64,000 nt of DNA from Ruminococcus bovis (GCF_005601135.1 NZ_CP039381.1:1361941-1425940), one strand, 5' to 3'; numbered from the stretch's first letter, positions 36,399-45,920 are shown. Notes: a model not told the origin generated them from the sequence alone. Program-made: numbers and translations.

Positions 36399-37601
36399 AT
36401 GGCAAGAGAAAAGTTTGAAAGAAATAAGCCACACGTAAACATTGGTACTATCGGTCACGTTGACCATGGTAAAACTACACTTACAGCTGCTATCACAAAG
36501 GTTCTTAACCTAAACGGTGAAGCAGACTTCGTTGATTATGCTAATATCGATAAGGCTCCAGAAGAAAGAGAAAGAGGTATTACAATCAACACAGCTCACG
36601 TTGAATATGAAACAGATAAGAGACACTATGCTCACGTTGACTGCCCAGGCCATGCTGACTATGTTAAAAACATGATCACTGGTGCTGCTCAGATGGACGG
36701 TGCTATCCTTGTTGTTTCTGCTGCTGATGGTCCTATGCCACAGACAAGAGAACACATCCTTCTATCTCGTCAGGTTGGTGTTCCATACATCGTTGTATTC
36801 ATGAACAAGACTGACCAAGTTGACGATCCTGAACTACTAGAACTAGTAGAAATGGAAATTCGTGACCTACTAAACGAATATGACTTCCCAGGCGATGACA
36901 CTCCAATCATCAAGGGTTCAGCATATCTTGCTCTAACAAGCACATCAACAGATACAAACGCTCCTGAATACAAGTGTATTCACGAACTAATGGATGCTGT
37001 TGACGAATTCATCCCAACTCCAGAAAGAGATTCTGATAAGCCATTCATCATGCCAGTTGAAGACGTATTCACAATCACAGGTCGTGGTACTGTTGCAACA
37101 GGTAGAGTTGAAAGAGGCGTTATCAACGTAAATGATGAAGTTGAAATCGTTGGTCTAACAGACGAAATCCGTAAGGTTGTTGTTACAGGTCTTGAAATGT
37201 TCAGAAAGTCTCTAGACTATGCTGAATGTGGTGATAACGTTGGTGCACTTCTAAGAGGTGTTCAGAGATCTGAAATCGAAAGAGGTCAGGTTCTTGCAAA
37301 GCCAGGTACAATTCACCCACATAAGAAGTTCAGTGGCCAGGTTTACGTTCTAACAAAGGACGAAGGTGGCCGTCATACTCCATTCTTCAACAACTACCGT
37401 CCACAGTTCTATTTCAGAACAACAGACGTAACAGGTACAATCACACTTCCAGAAGGTACAGAAATGTGCATGCCTGGTGATAACGTTGAAATGTCAGTTG
37501 AACTAATCACTCCTATCGCTATCGAAGAAGGTCTTCGTTTCGCTATCCGTGAAGGTGGTAGAACAGTTGGTTCAGGTGCTGTTACATCTATCAACGAATA
37601 A
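36399..37601 (+). CDS. tuf: Elongation factor Tu
   Basis: 400 residues, with AAGGAGG upstream. The P-loop is [10 protein letters not shown], with [20 protein letters not shown] and MNKTD as GTPase motifs. It ends with the conserved [10 protein letters not shown]. It delivers aminoacyl-tRNA to the ribosome. Codon choice is strongly biased (CTA, GTT, AAG), as expected of a highly expressed gene. Confidence 0.99.
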   Translation: MAREKFERNKPHVNIGTIGHVDHGKTTLTAAITKVLNLNGEADFVDYANIDKAPEERERGITINTAHVEYETDKRHYAHVDCPGHADYVKNMITGAAQMDGAILVVSAADGPMPQTREHILLSRQVGVPYIVVFMNKTDQVDDPELLELVEMEIRDLLNEYDFPGDDTPIIKGSAYLALTSTSTDTNAPEYKCIHELMDAVDEFIPTPERDSDKPFIMPVEDVFTITGRGTVATGRVERGVINVNDEVEIVGLTDEIRKVVVTGLEMFRKSLDYAECGDNVGALLRGVQRSEIERGQVLAKPGTIHPHKKFSGQVYVLTKDEGGRHTPFFNNYRPQFYFRTTDVTGTITLPEGTEMCMPGDNVEMSVELITPIAIEEGLRFAIREGGRTVGSGAVTSINE

Positions 37602-37636
37602 TTATAATTTAATATAATTATTTACCTAAGTAATTT

Positions 37637-37666
37637 AGTCCCTTGTCTTTTGACAAGGGACTTTTT
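37637..37666 (+). terminator. Terminator of tuf
   Basis: AGTCCCTTGTC, TTTT loop, GACAAGGGACT, then TTTT. Confidence 0.92.
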
Positions 37667-37771
37667 GCGTTTGTTTCTTATTAATTATAAATTCTTGTTG
37701 TGAAATTATACAAAGTGGTAATATCCTTGTAATACACTTTGCACAAAGTTATTGTGGTGTTTTAATATACA

Positions 37772-37800
37772 TTTACAGTTAAAAATATAAGTGGTATAAT
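37772..37800 (+). promoter_or_regulatory. SigA-type extended -10 promoter
   Basis: TTTACA at 37772-37777 and TATAAT at 37795-37800 are 17 bp apart, with TGG before the -10 box (GTGGTATAATGTAG). Confidence 0.75.
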
Positions 37801-37829
37801 GTAGTTACAATATATTTGGAGGGATAATT

Positions 37830-39545
37830 ATGAACATATTTAAGAAGTTTATACCGTTGTGCTTATGTTTATCAATGATATGTACTTTATTTGGCTTTCA
37901 AACTGTAGAAGGTGCTACTGCATATGATGAAACAATTTCTAACGGTAGTTTTGCAGACTTTCAACAAGCATTGCTAAATGCAAAAGACAAAGGCACTGCT
38001 AATCATATTTATAAAATACATATTACAAAGGATTTAAGAATTAATCAATCTGTAGGCATTTATTCAAACACTATGATTGTTGTTGATAAAAATGTAAAAA
38101 TTATTCGTAATTTACCTGCAGGTGATGGTGGTACAACATTCAGAGTAGGTAAACCGGGTTCTTCTGCTTCAGGATATTATTATAAGAATATTACAATTCA
38201 AGGTGGTATTTGGGATGGTAATGTTAGAAGTAAAGATACAGGTTTCTGTACATTTAAAGTAAATCATTCTCAGAATGTTAAGTTCCTTAATATGACAATT
38301 CAAAACGACCTTGAAGGTCATATGATTGAGGCAGGTGCTGTTAATGGCTTAACAATTTCTAGGGTGAATTTCAAGAATCATAAGTGCTACTTTAAGGCTC
38401 ATAAAAATAAGAATGATTACTATGAGCATGAAGAAGCTTTACAACTTGATGTAAATCTATATGAAACAACTGCTATCGGTAATTATGATAAATACCAAAA
38501 CAAAAATGTAACTGTTGATAGATGTAATTTTACAAACCTAGGCAGAGGCATTGGTTCTCATAATAGTATTGATGGTTGTTATTTCACAAATATGAAGTTT
38601 ACAAACAATACCTTCAAGAATATTAAGAGTTATGCTATCGGTGCTATTAATTATAGAAATAGCAGAATTCAGAATAATAAAATTCTAAACTGTGGTTCAG
38701 GTATTTTGTTTGTAAATTCTAAGCCTAATTATACAGGCTATACCGGTACATATGTTGTAAACAACTGGAATTTAAAGGTTAATTCTTCTAAGGATAATTC
38801 CATTATTTCAGGTAATACAATTACAATTAATAGCCCAAAATCTAAAGATAGCAGAGCTTTGTACATTAACGGTAACAAAATTTCAAAACCTGCGATTTAT
38901 AAAAAAGGTCTTAACTCAGCTAACAGACTATCCGGTTATCAAGGCTATCTAAAGGGTGACCACAGAATTAATGGCTTAACAATTACTAAAAATAACATTA
39001 CTGTTAAGAATATGACTGCTGTCTTTTATACAGGCATCAGAAACTCAACATTCTCTAACAATAATATTACATTTAACGGCAATCAAAAATCAGATTACTA
39101 TGGCTTAACAATGGATAGTGTTCCGGATCAGCTAAATGAAAATGTAACTGTTAGTGGCAACAAAATCAAGAATTTTAACAGTGGTATCCTATGTAAGAAT
39201 AGCAAGAAAGTAACTTTCAAAAATACTACTGTTTATAATTCATATAAGCAACATATTTATCTTGAAAGTGTCAATGTTACATTTGACGGTTGTTCACTTG
39301 ATAAAGCAAAAACTAAGCATGGTATTGCAAGTAAGAACAGTACCATTACTTTGAAAAATACTAATATTACTAATGCAAAAGAATTTGGTCTTTATTCTTA
39401 CAACTGTTCCGGTAAAGTAACAGGTGGTAAGATTGCAAATTGTGGTAAGTACGGTATCGGTGCATACAAGAAAGGTATTTCCTATAGCAAGGTTAAGTTC
39501 TCCAATAACGGTGCAAACGGTAAATGTAATTATTACAGAGGCTAA
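37830..39545 (+). CDS. Secreted right-handed parallel beta-helix protein
   Basis: 571 residues with a signal peptide (about 1-28, ending VEGATA). From residue 60 on there are repeated coils with Asn-rich turns and short strands such as NVKFLNMTIQND, NVTVDRCNFTNLG, NTITINSP, NITVKNMTAVFY and NSTITLKNTNITNA, typical of the beta-helix/NosD/pectate-lyase-like fold. No clear lyase or glycosidase catalytic motif is identifiable by eye, so it could be a carbohydrate-active enzyme or only a surface-binding protein. No cell-wall anchor is seen. The next gene, 27 bp away, does encode an anchored protein. Confidence 0.82.
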   Translation: MNIFKKFIPLCLCLSMICTLFGFQTVEGATAYDETISNGSFADFQQALLNAKDKGTANHIYKIHITKDLRINQSVGIYSNTMIVVDKNVKIIRNLPAGDGGTTFRVGKPGSSASGYYYKNITIQGGIWDGNVRSKDTGFCTFKVNHSQNVKFLNMTIQNDLEGHMIEAGAVNGLTISRVNFKNHKCYFKAHKNKNDYYEHEEALQLDVNLYETTAIGNYDKYQNKNVTVDRCNFTNLGRGIGSHNSIDGCYFTNMKFTNNTFKNIKSYAIGAINYRNSRIQNNKILNCGSGILFVNSKPNYTGYTGTYVVNNWNLKVNSSKDNSIISGNTITINSPKSKDSRALYINGNKISKPAIYKKGLNSANRLSGYQGYLKGDHRINGLTITKNNITVKNMTAVFYTGIRNSTFSNNNITFNGNQKSDYYGLTMDSVPDQLNENVTVSGNKIKNFNSGILCKNSKKVTFKNTTVYNSYKQHIYLESVNVTFDGCSLDKAKTKHGIASKNSTITLKNTNITNAKEFGLYSYNCSGKVTGGKIANCGKYGIGAYKKGISYSKVKFSNNGANGKCNYYRG

Positions 39546-39572
39546 TTTATTATTATCTAAGGAGTGTTTAGA

Positions 39573-39995
39573 ATGAAAAAATTAATGTGCCTTGTCACAG
39601 TTATAATGATGATTTCTATGTTTGCTTTCAGCATTAATTCTTTTAGTGCTGATGAAGTAAATAATAATGAAACTACCCTTGTAACTAATCAGGATGATAC
39701 TGAAAATGAAGATTTTAACGATGAAGATTTCGTTGATATGGATGGACACGATGATGACCTTGCTGATGAATATTACAGGGAACACGGTGATGAGGATGAT
39801 GAGGACAATCTAGCTACAGATGATGAAATGGCTTATTCTAGTGGTAATCCTGCACCAAAAGAGTCAACTTCCGATGAAGTAGGTTCAGAAATGAGTTCAC
39901 CTAAAACCGGTAATGAAGATACATATACTGCAGTAGTTTTAGCACTACTATTTGGTTCAGTAGCATCTGTTGCAGTTTATAAGCTAAAGAAGTAA
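39573..39995 (+). CDS. Small acidic cell-wall-anchored protein (SPKTG sorting signal)
   Basis: 140 residues from ATG 39573, preceded by AAGGAG. It has a signal peptide (about 1-26), then about 75 residues extremely rich in Asp and Glu, a Ser/Pro linker, and SPKTG (about 109-113), a hydrophobic helix and KLKK. The last part is an LPXTG-like signal related to the VPKTG of the pilin. The acidic stretch might bind calcium or shield charge. Likely co-transcribed with the upstream beta-helix gene. Confidence 0.8.
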   Translation: MKKLMCLVTVIMMISMFAFSINSFSADEVNNNETTLVTNQDDTENEDFNDEDFVDMDGHDDDLADEYYREHGDEDDEDNLATDDEMAYSSGNPAPKESTSDEVGSEMSSPKTGNEDTYTAVVLALLFGSVASVAVYKLKK

Positions 39996-40010
39996 TTTAT
40001 AAGAGAGATA

Positions 40011-40041
40011 AAAGGTCTGTTACTAGGTAGCAGACCTTTTT
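40011..40041 (+). terminator. Rho-independent terminator
   Basis: AAAGGTCTG, loop with TTACTAGGTAG, CAGACCTTT, then TT. Confidence 0.88.
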
Positions 40042-40094
40042 AGCAGATAATTAAGGTATAATAAAAGCTAATGACAGAAAATAGGTTAGGATTA

Positions 40095-40123
40095 TTGCAA
40101 TTTTATTTAAAGTATTGTACACT
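40095..40123 (+). promoter_or_regulatory. Possible promoter of the DUF1292 gene
   Basis: TTGCAA at 40095-40100 and TACACT at 40118-40123 are 17 bp apart. Confidence 0.4.
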
Positions 40124-40150
40124 ATTTATATAACTTTTTAGGAGGATACT

Positions 40151-40414
40151 ATGGAAAAGAATGTAATTTTCACTTTAGAAGACGATTTAGGCAATGAAAC
40201 TGAGTTTGAATTGCTTGATGTTATTAACTATAAAAATGATGAATATGCTGTTTTAATTGAGAATGTTGAGGATGTTGAGGACTTAACTATTCTTAAGATA
40301 GACAGTTATGATGACCAAGAAGAGGTTTATACCGGTATTGATGACGATGATTTGGTACAGAAAATTTTTGATATTTTCAAAAAAAATCATCCGGATGAAT
40401 TTGATTATAAATAA
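40151..40414 (+). CDS. DUF1292 family protein (YrzB-like)
   Basis: 87 residues, with AGGAGG before the ATG. The pattern ITFTLEDDxGNExEFELLDVI ... YAVLIE ... ILKIDSYDDQEE is diagnostic of DUF1292, small acidic proteins widespread in Firmicutes. In many genomes it sits near the Holliday-junction resolvase ruvX, but here it stands alone with its own terminator. Function unknown. Confidence 0.85.
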   Translation: MEKNVIFTLEDDLGNETEFELLDVINYKNDEYAVLIENVEDVEDLTILKIDSYDDQEEVYTGIDDDDLVQKIFDIFKKNHPDEFDYK

Positions 40415-40458
40415 TTTTCATTTCAATTTCCATATTTATGTATTAAATTGCATAGCAA

Positions 40459-40486
40459 AAAAGGCACTCAGCTGAGTGCCTTTTCT
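40459..40486 (+). terminator. Rho-independent terminator
   Basis: AAAAGGCACTCA and TGAGTGCCTTTT meet at GC, giving a nearly perfect palindrome with a T run. Confidence 0.88.
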
Positions 40487-40543
40487 GTTTAGGATTTTTG
40501 AAATTAATGCGTTCTAAACGCGACTTGTTATCAATGTTACTGA

Positions 40544-40810
40544 TTAAGCAATTTCAGCATTACCTGTATCACCAAGTAGGTTGAATCTGAATAATTTGCT
40601 TTCATCATTCTTGTTATCACAATAAATGCAAGCTTCTGCGATTTTGCCGCCTTCGATTAGCTTTGTTAAACCAACGAGCTGACATAGTTTGCTTTTTAGA
40701 TTCAAACGGTCTCCCTCGCTAGTAACTAGATATACATTACCTTCGCAAGTGTCGAGCACGGCAAGGAACTTGGTAACATCAATGTCATGTAGATTGATCA
40801 TAGGTGTCAT
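40544..40810 (-). CDS. Small conserved protein, function unknown
   Basis: 88 residues from ATG 40810 with AAGGAGG upstream. It begins MTPMINLHDIDVTKFLAVL and contains GNVYLVTSEGDRLNLKSKL. I recall similar short proteins in other Ruminococcaceae, sometimes mislabelled as polyA polymerase, but I know no function for them. There is no signal peptide or membrane helix. It has a strong promoter of its own and a leader of about 110 nt. Confidence 0.75.
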   Translation of the reverse strand: MTPMINLHDIDVTKFLAVLDTCEGNVYLVTSEGDRLNLKSKLCQLVGLTKLIEGGKIAEACIYCDNKNDESKLFRFNLLGDTGNAEIA

Positions 40811-40927
40811 AAAATTTTCCTCCTTAAATTATATACGATTTTTCGTGCTGCCATTTACCATTTGGCTGTGAATGAATCGCTAACGAATGTTTGCGATATC
40901 AAGTGGACTATTTACTTGACACTTACT

Positions 40928-40955
40928 ATTATACATATTCTTTAGTGAATGTCAA
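40928..40955 (-). promoter_or_regulatory. SigA promoter of the small minus-strand gene
   Basis: Read on the minus strand, TTGACA (40955-40950) and TATAAT (40933-40928) are 16 bp apart. Confidence 0.8.
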
Positions 40956-41330
40956 CAAATAAGTACCGCTTTCTTTGTACAAGGTGACTACTAAATATCA
41001 AAACTGTACAATTACGGCGTATAATTATTGTGCAATATGCTACAAAACATTTAACAGTAATTTTAACTAGTTAAAGTTTGTGTAAATTCTTTTAGTGAAT
41101 ATTATCAAATTTATTCTCTAAAAGAAAATAAATTTGAACAATCATACAAATTACAAAAATGAAATTTTCTGTTCTGGAATAAAAAGACCATAAAAGCACC
41201 GAAAAAGCCCATCAGAATGGGCTTTTCTTTATGTTATAACCGACTAAAAATAAGTAAAAATAAAATCAAAAAATTTTAAAAAAAACTCTTTACAATACTA
41301 AAAATAGGTGAAATTATATACTTATTTTTA
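40956..41330. other. Gene-free stretch between divergent genes
   Basis: No credible gene is seen. It holds a TTCTTTTAGTGAAT copy (41096) resembling the -35/-10 spacer of the minus-strand promoter (TTCTTTAGTGAAT), an AATTTATT/AATAAATT inverted repeat near 41107-41135, and a terminator at 41203-41229 with no known gene upstream of it. Confidence 0.6.
41203..41229 (+). terminator. Orphan terminator
   Basis: AAAAGCCC, loop ATCAGAAT, GGGCTTTT, then CTTT. No plus-strand gene precedes it for 790 bp, so it may end a small RNA, or act on the minus strand. Confidence 0.7.
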
Positions 41331-41359
41331 TTGTATTGAACTTTGTTATATTGTATAAT
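41331..41359 (+). promoter_or_regulatory. SigA-type promoter
   Basis: TTGTAT at 41331-41336 and TATAAT at 41354-41359 are 17 bp apart. Confidence 0.65.
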
Positions 41360-41392
41360 AGTTTTAGAAAATTAATTTAAGGGGTATATTTT

Positions 41393-42895
41393 ATGCTTGA
41401 TAATTTTTATAAAAACTTCAAAAGTGGTACAGATATTCGTGGTGTAGCATCTGAGGGTGTTGAAGGTCAAAATGTTAACCTAACTGATGATGTTGTGAAG
41501 AAAATGGCTTTTGGCTTTGTACTATGGCTAGAAAAGGTTGCTGACAAAAAGGCAAGTGAAATGACAATTTCAGTTGGTAGAGATAGCCGTATTAGTGGCG
41601 AAAGAATTGCAAATGATGTTATAGATAGCTTTAAGAAAGCCGGTGTAAAGGTAATTTACACTAACCTATCATCAACACCATCAATGTTTATGACTACTGT
41701 TGACCTTGGTTGTGACGGTGCAGTACAGATTACTGCCTCTCATCATCCATTTAATAGAAACGGTCTAAAGTTCTTTACTCCTAATGGTGGACTTGAAGCC
41801 AGTGATATTGAAGAAATTTTACAGTACGCACAGGATGATAAAAAGCCTGAAATTACTGATAACGGTACAGTAGAAGAAATGGACTATATGTCAAGATATA
41901 GCAACCACCTATGTGATATTATTAAGAAAGGTGTTAATGCTGAGGACTATGACCACCCTCTAAAGGGCTTTAAAATCGTTGTAGATGCCGGTAATGGTGT
42001 TGGTGGATTCTATGCTGATAAGGTACTAAAAGTTCTTGGTGCTGACACAGAAGGCTCTGTTTACCTTGATCCTGACGGAATGTTCCCTAACCATATTCCT
42101 AATCCGGAAGATAAAACTGCTATGGAGTCAATATCTAAGGCAGTATTAGATAGCAAAGCTGATTTAGGTGTTATCTTTGATACTGATGTTGACAGAGGTG
42201 GTGCAGTAGATAGCTTTGGTAAAGAAATCAACAGAAACAGACTTGTAGCTTTAGCATCAGCTATTGCACTTGAAGATACTGATGGTGGTACAATTGTTAC
42301 TGACTCAGTAACTTCATCAGGTTTAAAGGACTTTATTGAAAATCATCTTGGTGGTAAGCACTATAGATATAGAAGAGGCTACAAGAATGTTATTGATAAG
42401 GGCATTGAACTAAATAACAATGGTGAGTTCTGCCCATTAGCTATTGAAACATCAGGTCATGCTGCTATGAAGGAAAACTATTTCCTTGATGATGGTGCTT
42501 ATCTATGTACAAAAATTATCATTAAAATGGCTCAACTTGCTAAGGAAAACAAAACAATTGATATGATGCTTAAGGACCTTAAAGAACCTGCAGAAAGCAA
42601 GGAAATTCGTTTTAAGATTACTGAAGAAGACTTTAGAGGTTGTGGCGAAAAGATTATTGCCGACCTTGAAAAGTATGCTGAAAATGAACCTAATTGGATT
42701 GTTGCAGATGATAACAGAGAAGGTATCAGAGTATCATTTGATAAAGAAAATGGTGACGGTTGGTTCTTATTAAGACTTTCTGTACATGACCCTATTATGC
42801 CACTTAACATTGAAAGTGATTCAGTTGATGGTGTAGAGAAAATCTACAATCAGTTCTATCAGTTCCTAAAGACAACTAAAGGACTGGAATATTAA
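41393..42895 (+). CDS. Phosphohexomutase (phosphoglucomutase/phosphomannomutase family)
   Basis: 500 residues. The phosphoserine is Ser116 in ITASHHPFNRNGLKFF (motif TASHNP with His in place of Asn). The metal loop is DTDVDRGG, the sugar-specificity loop is ETSGHAAMKENYF, and a phosphate-binding loop lies near the C-terminus. It interconverts hexose 6- and 1-phosphates for glycogen, exopolysaccharide or nucleotide-sugar synthesis; glucose versus mannose preference cannot be read from sequence. The stop codon overlaps the next start (TAATG). Confidence 0.92.
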   Translation: MLDNFYKNFKSGTDIRGVASEGVEGQNVNLTDDVVKKMAFGFVLWLEKVADKKASEMTISVGRDSRISGERIANDVIDSFKKAGVKVIYTNLSSTPSMFMTTVDLGCDGAVQITASHHPFNRNGLKFFTPNGGLEASDIEEILQYAQDDKKPEITDNGTVEEMDYMSRYSNHLCDIIKKGVNAEDYDHPLKGFKIVVDAGNGVGGFYADKVLKVLGADTEGSVYLDPDGMFPNHIPNPEDKTAMESISKAVLDSKADLGVIFDTDVDRGGAVDSFGKEINRNRLVALASAIALEDTDGGTIVTDSVTSSGLKDFIENHLGGKHYRYRRGYKNVIDKGIELNNNGEFCPLAIETSGHAAMKENYFLDDGAYLCTKIIIKMAQLAKENKTIDMMLKDLKEPAESKEIRFKITEEDFRGCGEKIIADLEKYAENEPNWIVADDNREGIRVSFDKENGDGWFLLRLSVHDPIMPLNIESDSVDGVEKIYNQFYQFLKTTKGLEY

Positions 42896-43332
42896 TGAAT
42901 ATTCGTGTAGCAAAATCAAGTGACTTAGACGGAATTTTACCCTTAGTGCAAAGTGTATGGACTTCAGTAAAATCTTCCCTTGACTTGTACTTGCAGTTCT
43001 CGGATATGGACAGTGACTCCTCTGTAATGTTTGTTGCAGAGGAGCATAATATTTATATAGGGTTTGCATCAGTTGGGTTAAGATTTGAATATATTGAGGG
43101 GACAAAAACTTTACCTGTAGCTTACCTTGAAGGCATTGCAGTAAAGGAAGAATATACTTCAAAAGGTGTAGGAAAGGCACTTATAAATATGTGCGAAAAA
43201 TGGGCAAAGGAACACTGTTGTACTGAATTTGCCTCAGATTGTGAAGTGGATAATCTAGCTAGTGAACAGTTTCATAAAGCTATTGGCTTTAAAGAAGTCA
43301 GCAGAAATATTCATTTTGTAAAACCCTTGTAG
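42895..43332 (+). CDS. GNAT-family N-acetyltransferase
   Basis: 145 residues, coupled to the mutase gene by TAATG. It begins NIRVAKSSDLDGILPL, with the acetyl-CoA binding motif A EGIAVKEEYTSKGVGKALI (about 82-100) and a C-terminal QFHKAIGFKEVSRNIHFVK. The aminoglycoside AacA-like group ends similarly, but the substrate cannot be decided. Cytoplasmic. Confidence 0.9.
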   Translation: MNIRVAKSSDLDGILPLVQSVWTSVKSSLDLYLQFSDMDSDSSVMFVAEEHNIYIGFASVGLRFEYIEGTKTLPVAYLEGIAVKEEYTSKGVGKALINMCEKWAKEHCCTEFASDCEVDNLASEQFHKAIGFKEVSRNIHFVKPL

Positions 43333-43386
43333 TCCAGTGTTTAAGCCAATGCAACCAATAGTTGCGTAATTGCAAACTAGAATATG

Positions 43387-43416
43387 TTGTGCTACCAAAG
43401 GGCAAAAATGTATAAT
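43387..43416 (+). promoter_or_regulatory. Promoter of the HTH membrane regulator gene
   Basis: TTGTGC at 43387-43392 and TATAAT at 43411-43416 are 18 bp apart. The inverted repeat GCAAC-CAATA-GTTGC at 43351-43365 lies just upstream and could be an operator. Confidence 0.5.
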
Positions 43417-43442
43417 GAACTCATCAAAAAAGGAGGGCGTTT

Positions 43443-45353
43443 ATGAATATTGAAACGGCAAACATACTTTTGCAATATAGAAAGAAAAGTGGTCTAAGTC
43501 AGGAAGAATTAGCATCAAAAATCGGTGTCAGTAGGCAAGCTGTCAGTAAGTGGGAGAGAGCAGAGGCTTCACCTGATACTGACAATCTTATTCTATTGGC
43601 AAAGGTATATGGGGTAACTCTTGATGAACTTTTAACAGGTGACCCTGAAGAAATTTTAAATAGAAATAAGCAAGATTTAGAAGATAATAAAACTGAAGAA
43701 AATACCCAAACAGATACTGAAAAAGAACCGGAAAATAATGAAACTGATGAAAAATCAAAAGCAAAAGTATCTTTTAAAAACGGTATCCATGTTGATGACG
43801 GTAAAGATAAAGTTGATATAAGTTTTAGAAACGGTATTCATGTAGACAGTAGTGACGGTGCAAAGGTACATATTGACCGTAACGGCATAAATGTTGTTGA
43901 TGAAAGTGGTAAACAAAAAGTCTATACCGATGAAAACGGTCATATATACGGTGACAAAGATTACAAAAAGAATGGCAAAAAAAATCCTGCTATGGAATTT
44001 CCAATTTGGTTAGTTTCAGTTGTGGCATTCTTTTTATTTGGTTTCTTAGATATTTTAGGTGGTTGGGTAACCAGCTGGTTGTGGTTCTTAATTATTCCAC
44101 TATACTACACAACAGTAAAGGCTATACAGAAAAAGAAAGTAAATATTTTCTGTTATCCGGTATTCATTACTTGGGTATATTTAGTGTTAGGTTTGTACAC
44201 CAACTTGTGGCATCCAATGTGGCTACTGTTTTTAACAATACCTTTGTTCTATTATATAGCCAATATAATAGATAGTAAAAATCATCCACAAGAAGATATT
44301 AATATAGAGCAAGATGGTTACAGTGCAACAGTAGAACCTGAGAAAGAAAGTCATATTTTTAGAAATACAATTATTATTGTAGGTTCAATTTTTTGTGCCT
44401 TTCTATTAATTCTTTGTATTTCTTCTGTTTTTGGACAAAATGGTAAATTTACAAGAATAACAAAATTCAATTGTAATGCAAATGATGGTATTCACACTAT
44501 AGACTTAAAGAACGGTAGTGGTGATGTTAATTTCTATAAAAGTCCTACTGATTATAGCTATATTGAATACAATTGTGAATACAGAGGATATTTGGGTTCT
44601 TTAAATAAAGATACAAAGTTAACAAAGTATTATGCCGGATTTGTGAATATTACTGCTAATCCCAATAGTGGTTTTTGCTTATTTGGATATTTTAATCAGA
44701 CTACTAATATTTATTTAGCTGATGATGTTTATTATAAATATGACAAATCAAAGAAAAGCAGTTCTGTTTATGACGGTACAAAATATTTAACAATAAAGAC
44801 CGGTTCAGGCTCAGTATCTATGAAGTCAGATTTAGGCATTAATGATATTCAGTTAGATATGTCATCAGGTGATTGTGATTTTAGTAATCTAAAATGTAAA
44901 TCCCTTAGAACTTATATTTCAAGTGGTAGTGTAAATTTAGTAAACCTAACTTGTGATGAACTAAAAACAAATGTTTCCAGTGGTTCTATAGATGGTAATA
45001 ATGTTATTGCCAAAAGTTTAGATACTGTTTCCGGTTCAGGTGATACTACTTTACAAGGCGATTTCAGCAAAACTAAGGTAAAAGTATCAAGTGGTAGTGT
45101 TGAAATCAATAGTGAAAGTGTTCCTAAATATTCTGATATTGATATTTCTTCCGGTAGTGTTGATTATATTATTCCGGATACAATTACCGGTTTTAAGTTA
45201 AGTTACGAAAAAAGTTCAGGTAGTATTGATAGTGAATTTGACCTTAATAATTCTTTGGACAATGATAAGGGTACTGCAACTTATAAAAAAGGTAGTAACA
45301 AAATCAATGCTAAACTATCTTCCGGATCTCTAGACCTAGTAAAATATAAATAA
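43443..45353 (+). CDS. Membrane-spanning XRE-type regulator with DUF4097-like outer domain
   Basis: 636 residues after AAAGGAGG. An N-terminal XRE helix-turn-helix (about 5-60, GLSQEELASKIGVSRQAVS) is followed by an acidic linker. Next come three NGIHVDD/NGIHVDS/NGINVVD beta units (about 110-165), then several membrane helices (about 180-275 and 305-330). The C-terminal domain is repetitive (SSGS, VSSGSIDGN, VKVSSGSVEINS) and resembles DUF4097 beta-strand repeats. The layout suggests a DNA-binding protein tethered to the membrane that senses an envelope signal through its outer beta domain. The signal and target genes are unknown; autoregulation is plausible. Confidence 0.85.
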   Translation: MNIETANILLQYRKKSGLSQEELASKIGVSRQAVSKWERAEASPDTDNLILLAKVYGVTLDELLTGDPEEILNRNKQDLEDNKTEENTQTDTEKEPENNETDEKSKAKVSFKNGIHVDDGKDKVDISFRNGIHVDSSDGAKVHIDRNGINVVDESGKQKVYTDENGHIYGDKDYKKNGKKNPAMEFPIWLVSVVAFFLFGFLDILGGWVTSWLWFLIIPLYYTTVKAIQKKKVNIFCYPVFITWVYLVLGLYTNLWHPMWLLFLTIPLFYYIANIIDSKNHPQEDINIEQDGYSATVEPEKESHIFRNTIIIVGSIFCAFLLILCISSVFGQNGKFTRITKFNCNANDGIHTIDLKNGSGDVNFYKSPTDYSYIEYNCEYRGYLGSLNKDTKLTKYYAGFVNITANPNSGFCLFGYFNQTTNIYLADDVYYKYDKSKKSSSVYDGTKYLTIKTGSGSVSMKSDLGINDIQLDMSSGDCDFSNLKCKSLRTYISSGSVNLVNLTCDELKTNVSSGSIDGNNVIAKSLDTVSGSGDTTLQGDFSKTKVKVSSGSVEINSESVPKYSDIDISSGSVDYIIPDTITGFKLSYEKSSGSIDSEFDLNNSLDNDKGTATYKKGSNKINAKLSSGSLDLVKYK

Positions 45354-45375
45354 TCTGAAATTAATGTAATAATTA

Positions 45376-45396
45376 AGGGAGTACATTGTACTCCCT
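45376..45396 (+). terminator. Possible terminator (hairpin without strong T run)
   Basis: AGGGAGTAC-ATT-GTACTCCCT, followed by ATTGTTATG. Confidence 0.5.
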
Positions 45397-45920
45397 ATTG
45401 TTATGTGAATTTTTTGGTTTTTCAATTTTGTTTGTGGGTTAAGATTAATTTAATAAATTAGGGTTTGTCTTTTTAATTTTGATTGTGGGTTAAGGTGAAT
45501 TTGTTTTTTAGTTTTTATTGTGGTTAGAGAAAAGTTTATTTTTCATTTAACATAAAGAAAAATTTACAAAAATATCATACCTTATACCATCGTTAAAGTG
45601 TGGCTAACAGGTGTAGGGTCTTTCAACAAAAGTTTTTTTACAAAAAACTTTTGCATAAGTTCACATTAGCAAATCAAACTTTGCCTATGGCTCGTTTTCT
45701 TTGATGTTTACTTAATTGATGTCCCGTTACAAACTAGCCTTTATATAGGTACTTTGCCCTATGTAGTTATTATAAATTTATAGTCTGCATATAGGACAAA
45801 AATCCCATAGGTATCACACTTTTTAACGGGCGAACGGTGTTCGCCCCTACGACCGTAAGCCAAAAGTTTGTTGTTATTTTGTCCTATGTAGTTACCTTGA
45901 ATTTGTACATATTCGCCAGT
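45397..45920. other. Gene-poor stretch with decayed repeats and palindromes
   Basis: No gene is seen. Imperfect direct repeats (TTTTG-T/A-TTGTGGGTTAAG at about 45426 and 45477, with a weaker third near 45533), a CAAAAGTTTTTT/AAAAAACTTTTG palindrome (about 45628-45654), a GGGCGAAC-GGT-GTTCGCCC palindrome (about 45828-45845), and two CCTATGTAGTTA copies (about 45758 and 45881) flanking that palindrome. This looks like remains of short non-autonomous elements. Confidence 0.6.
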
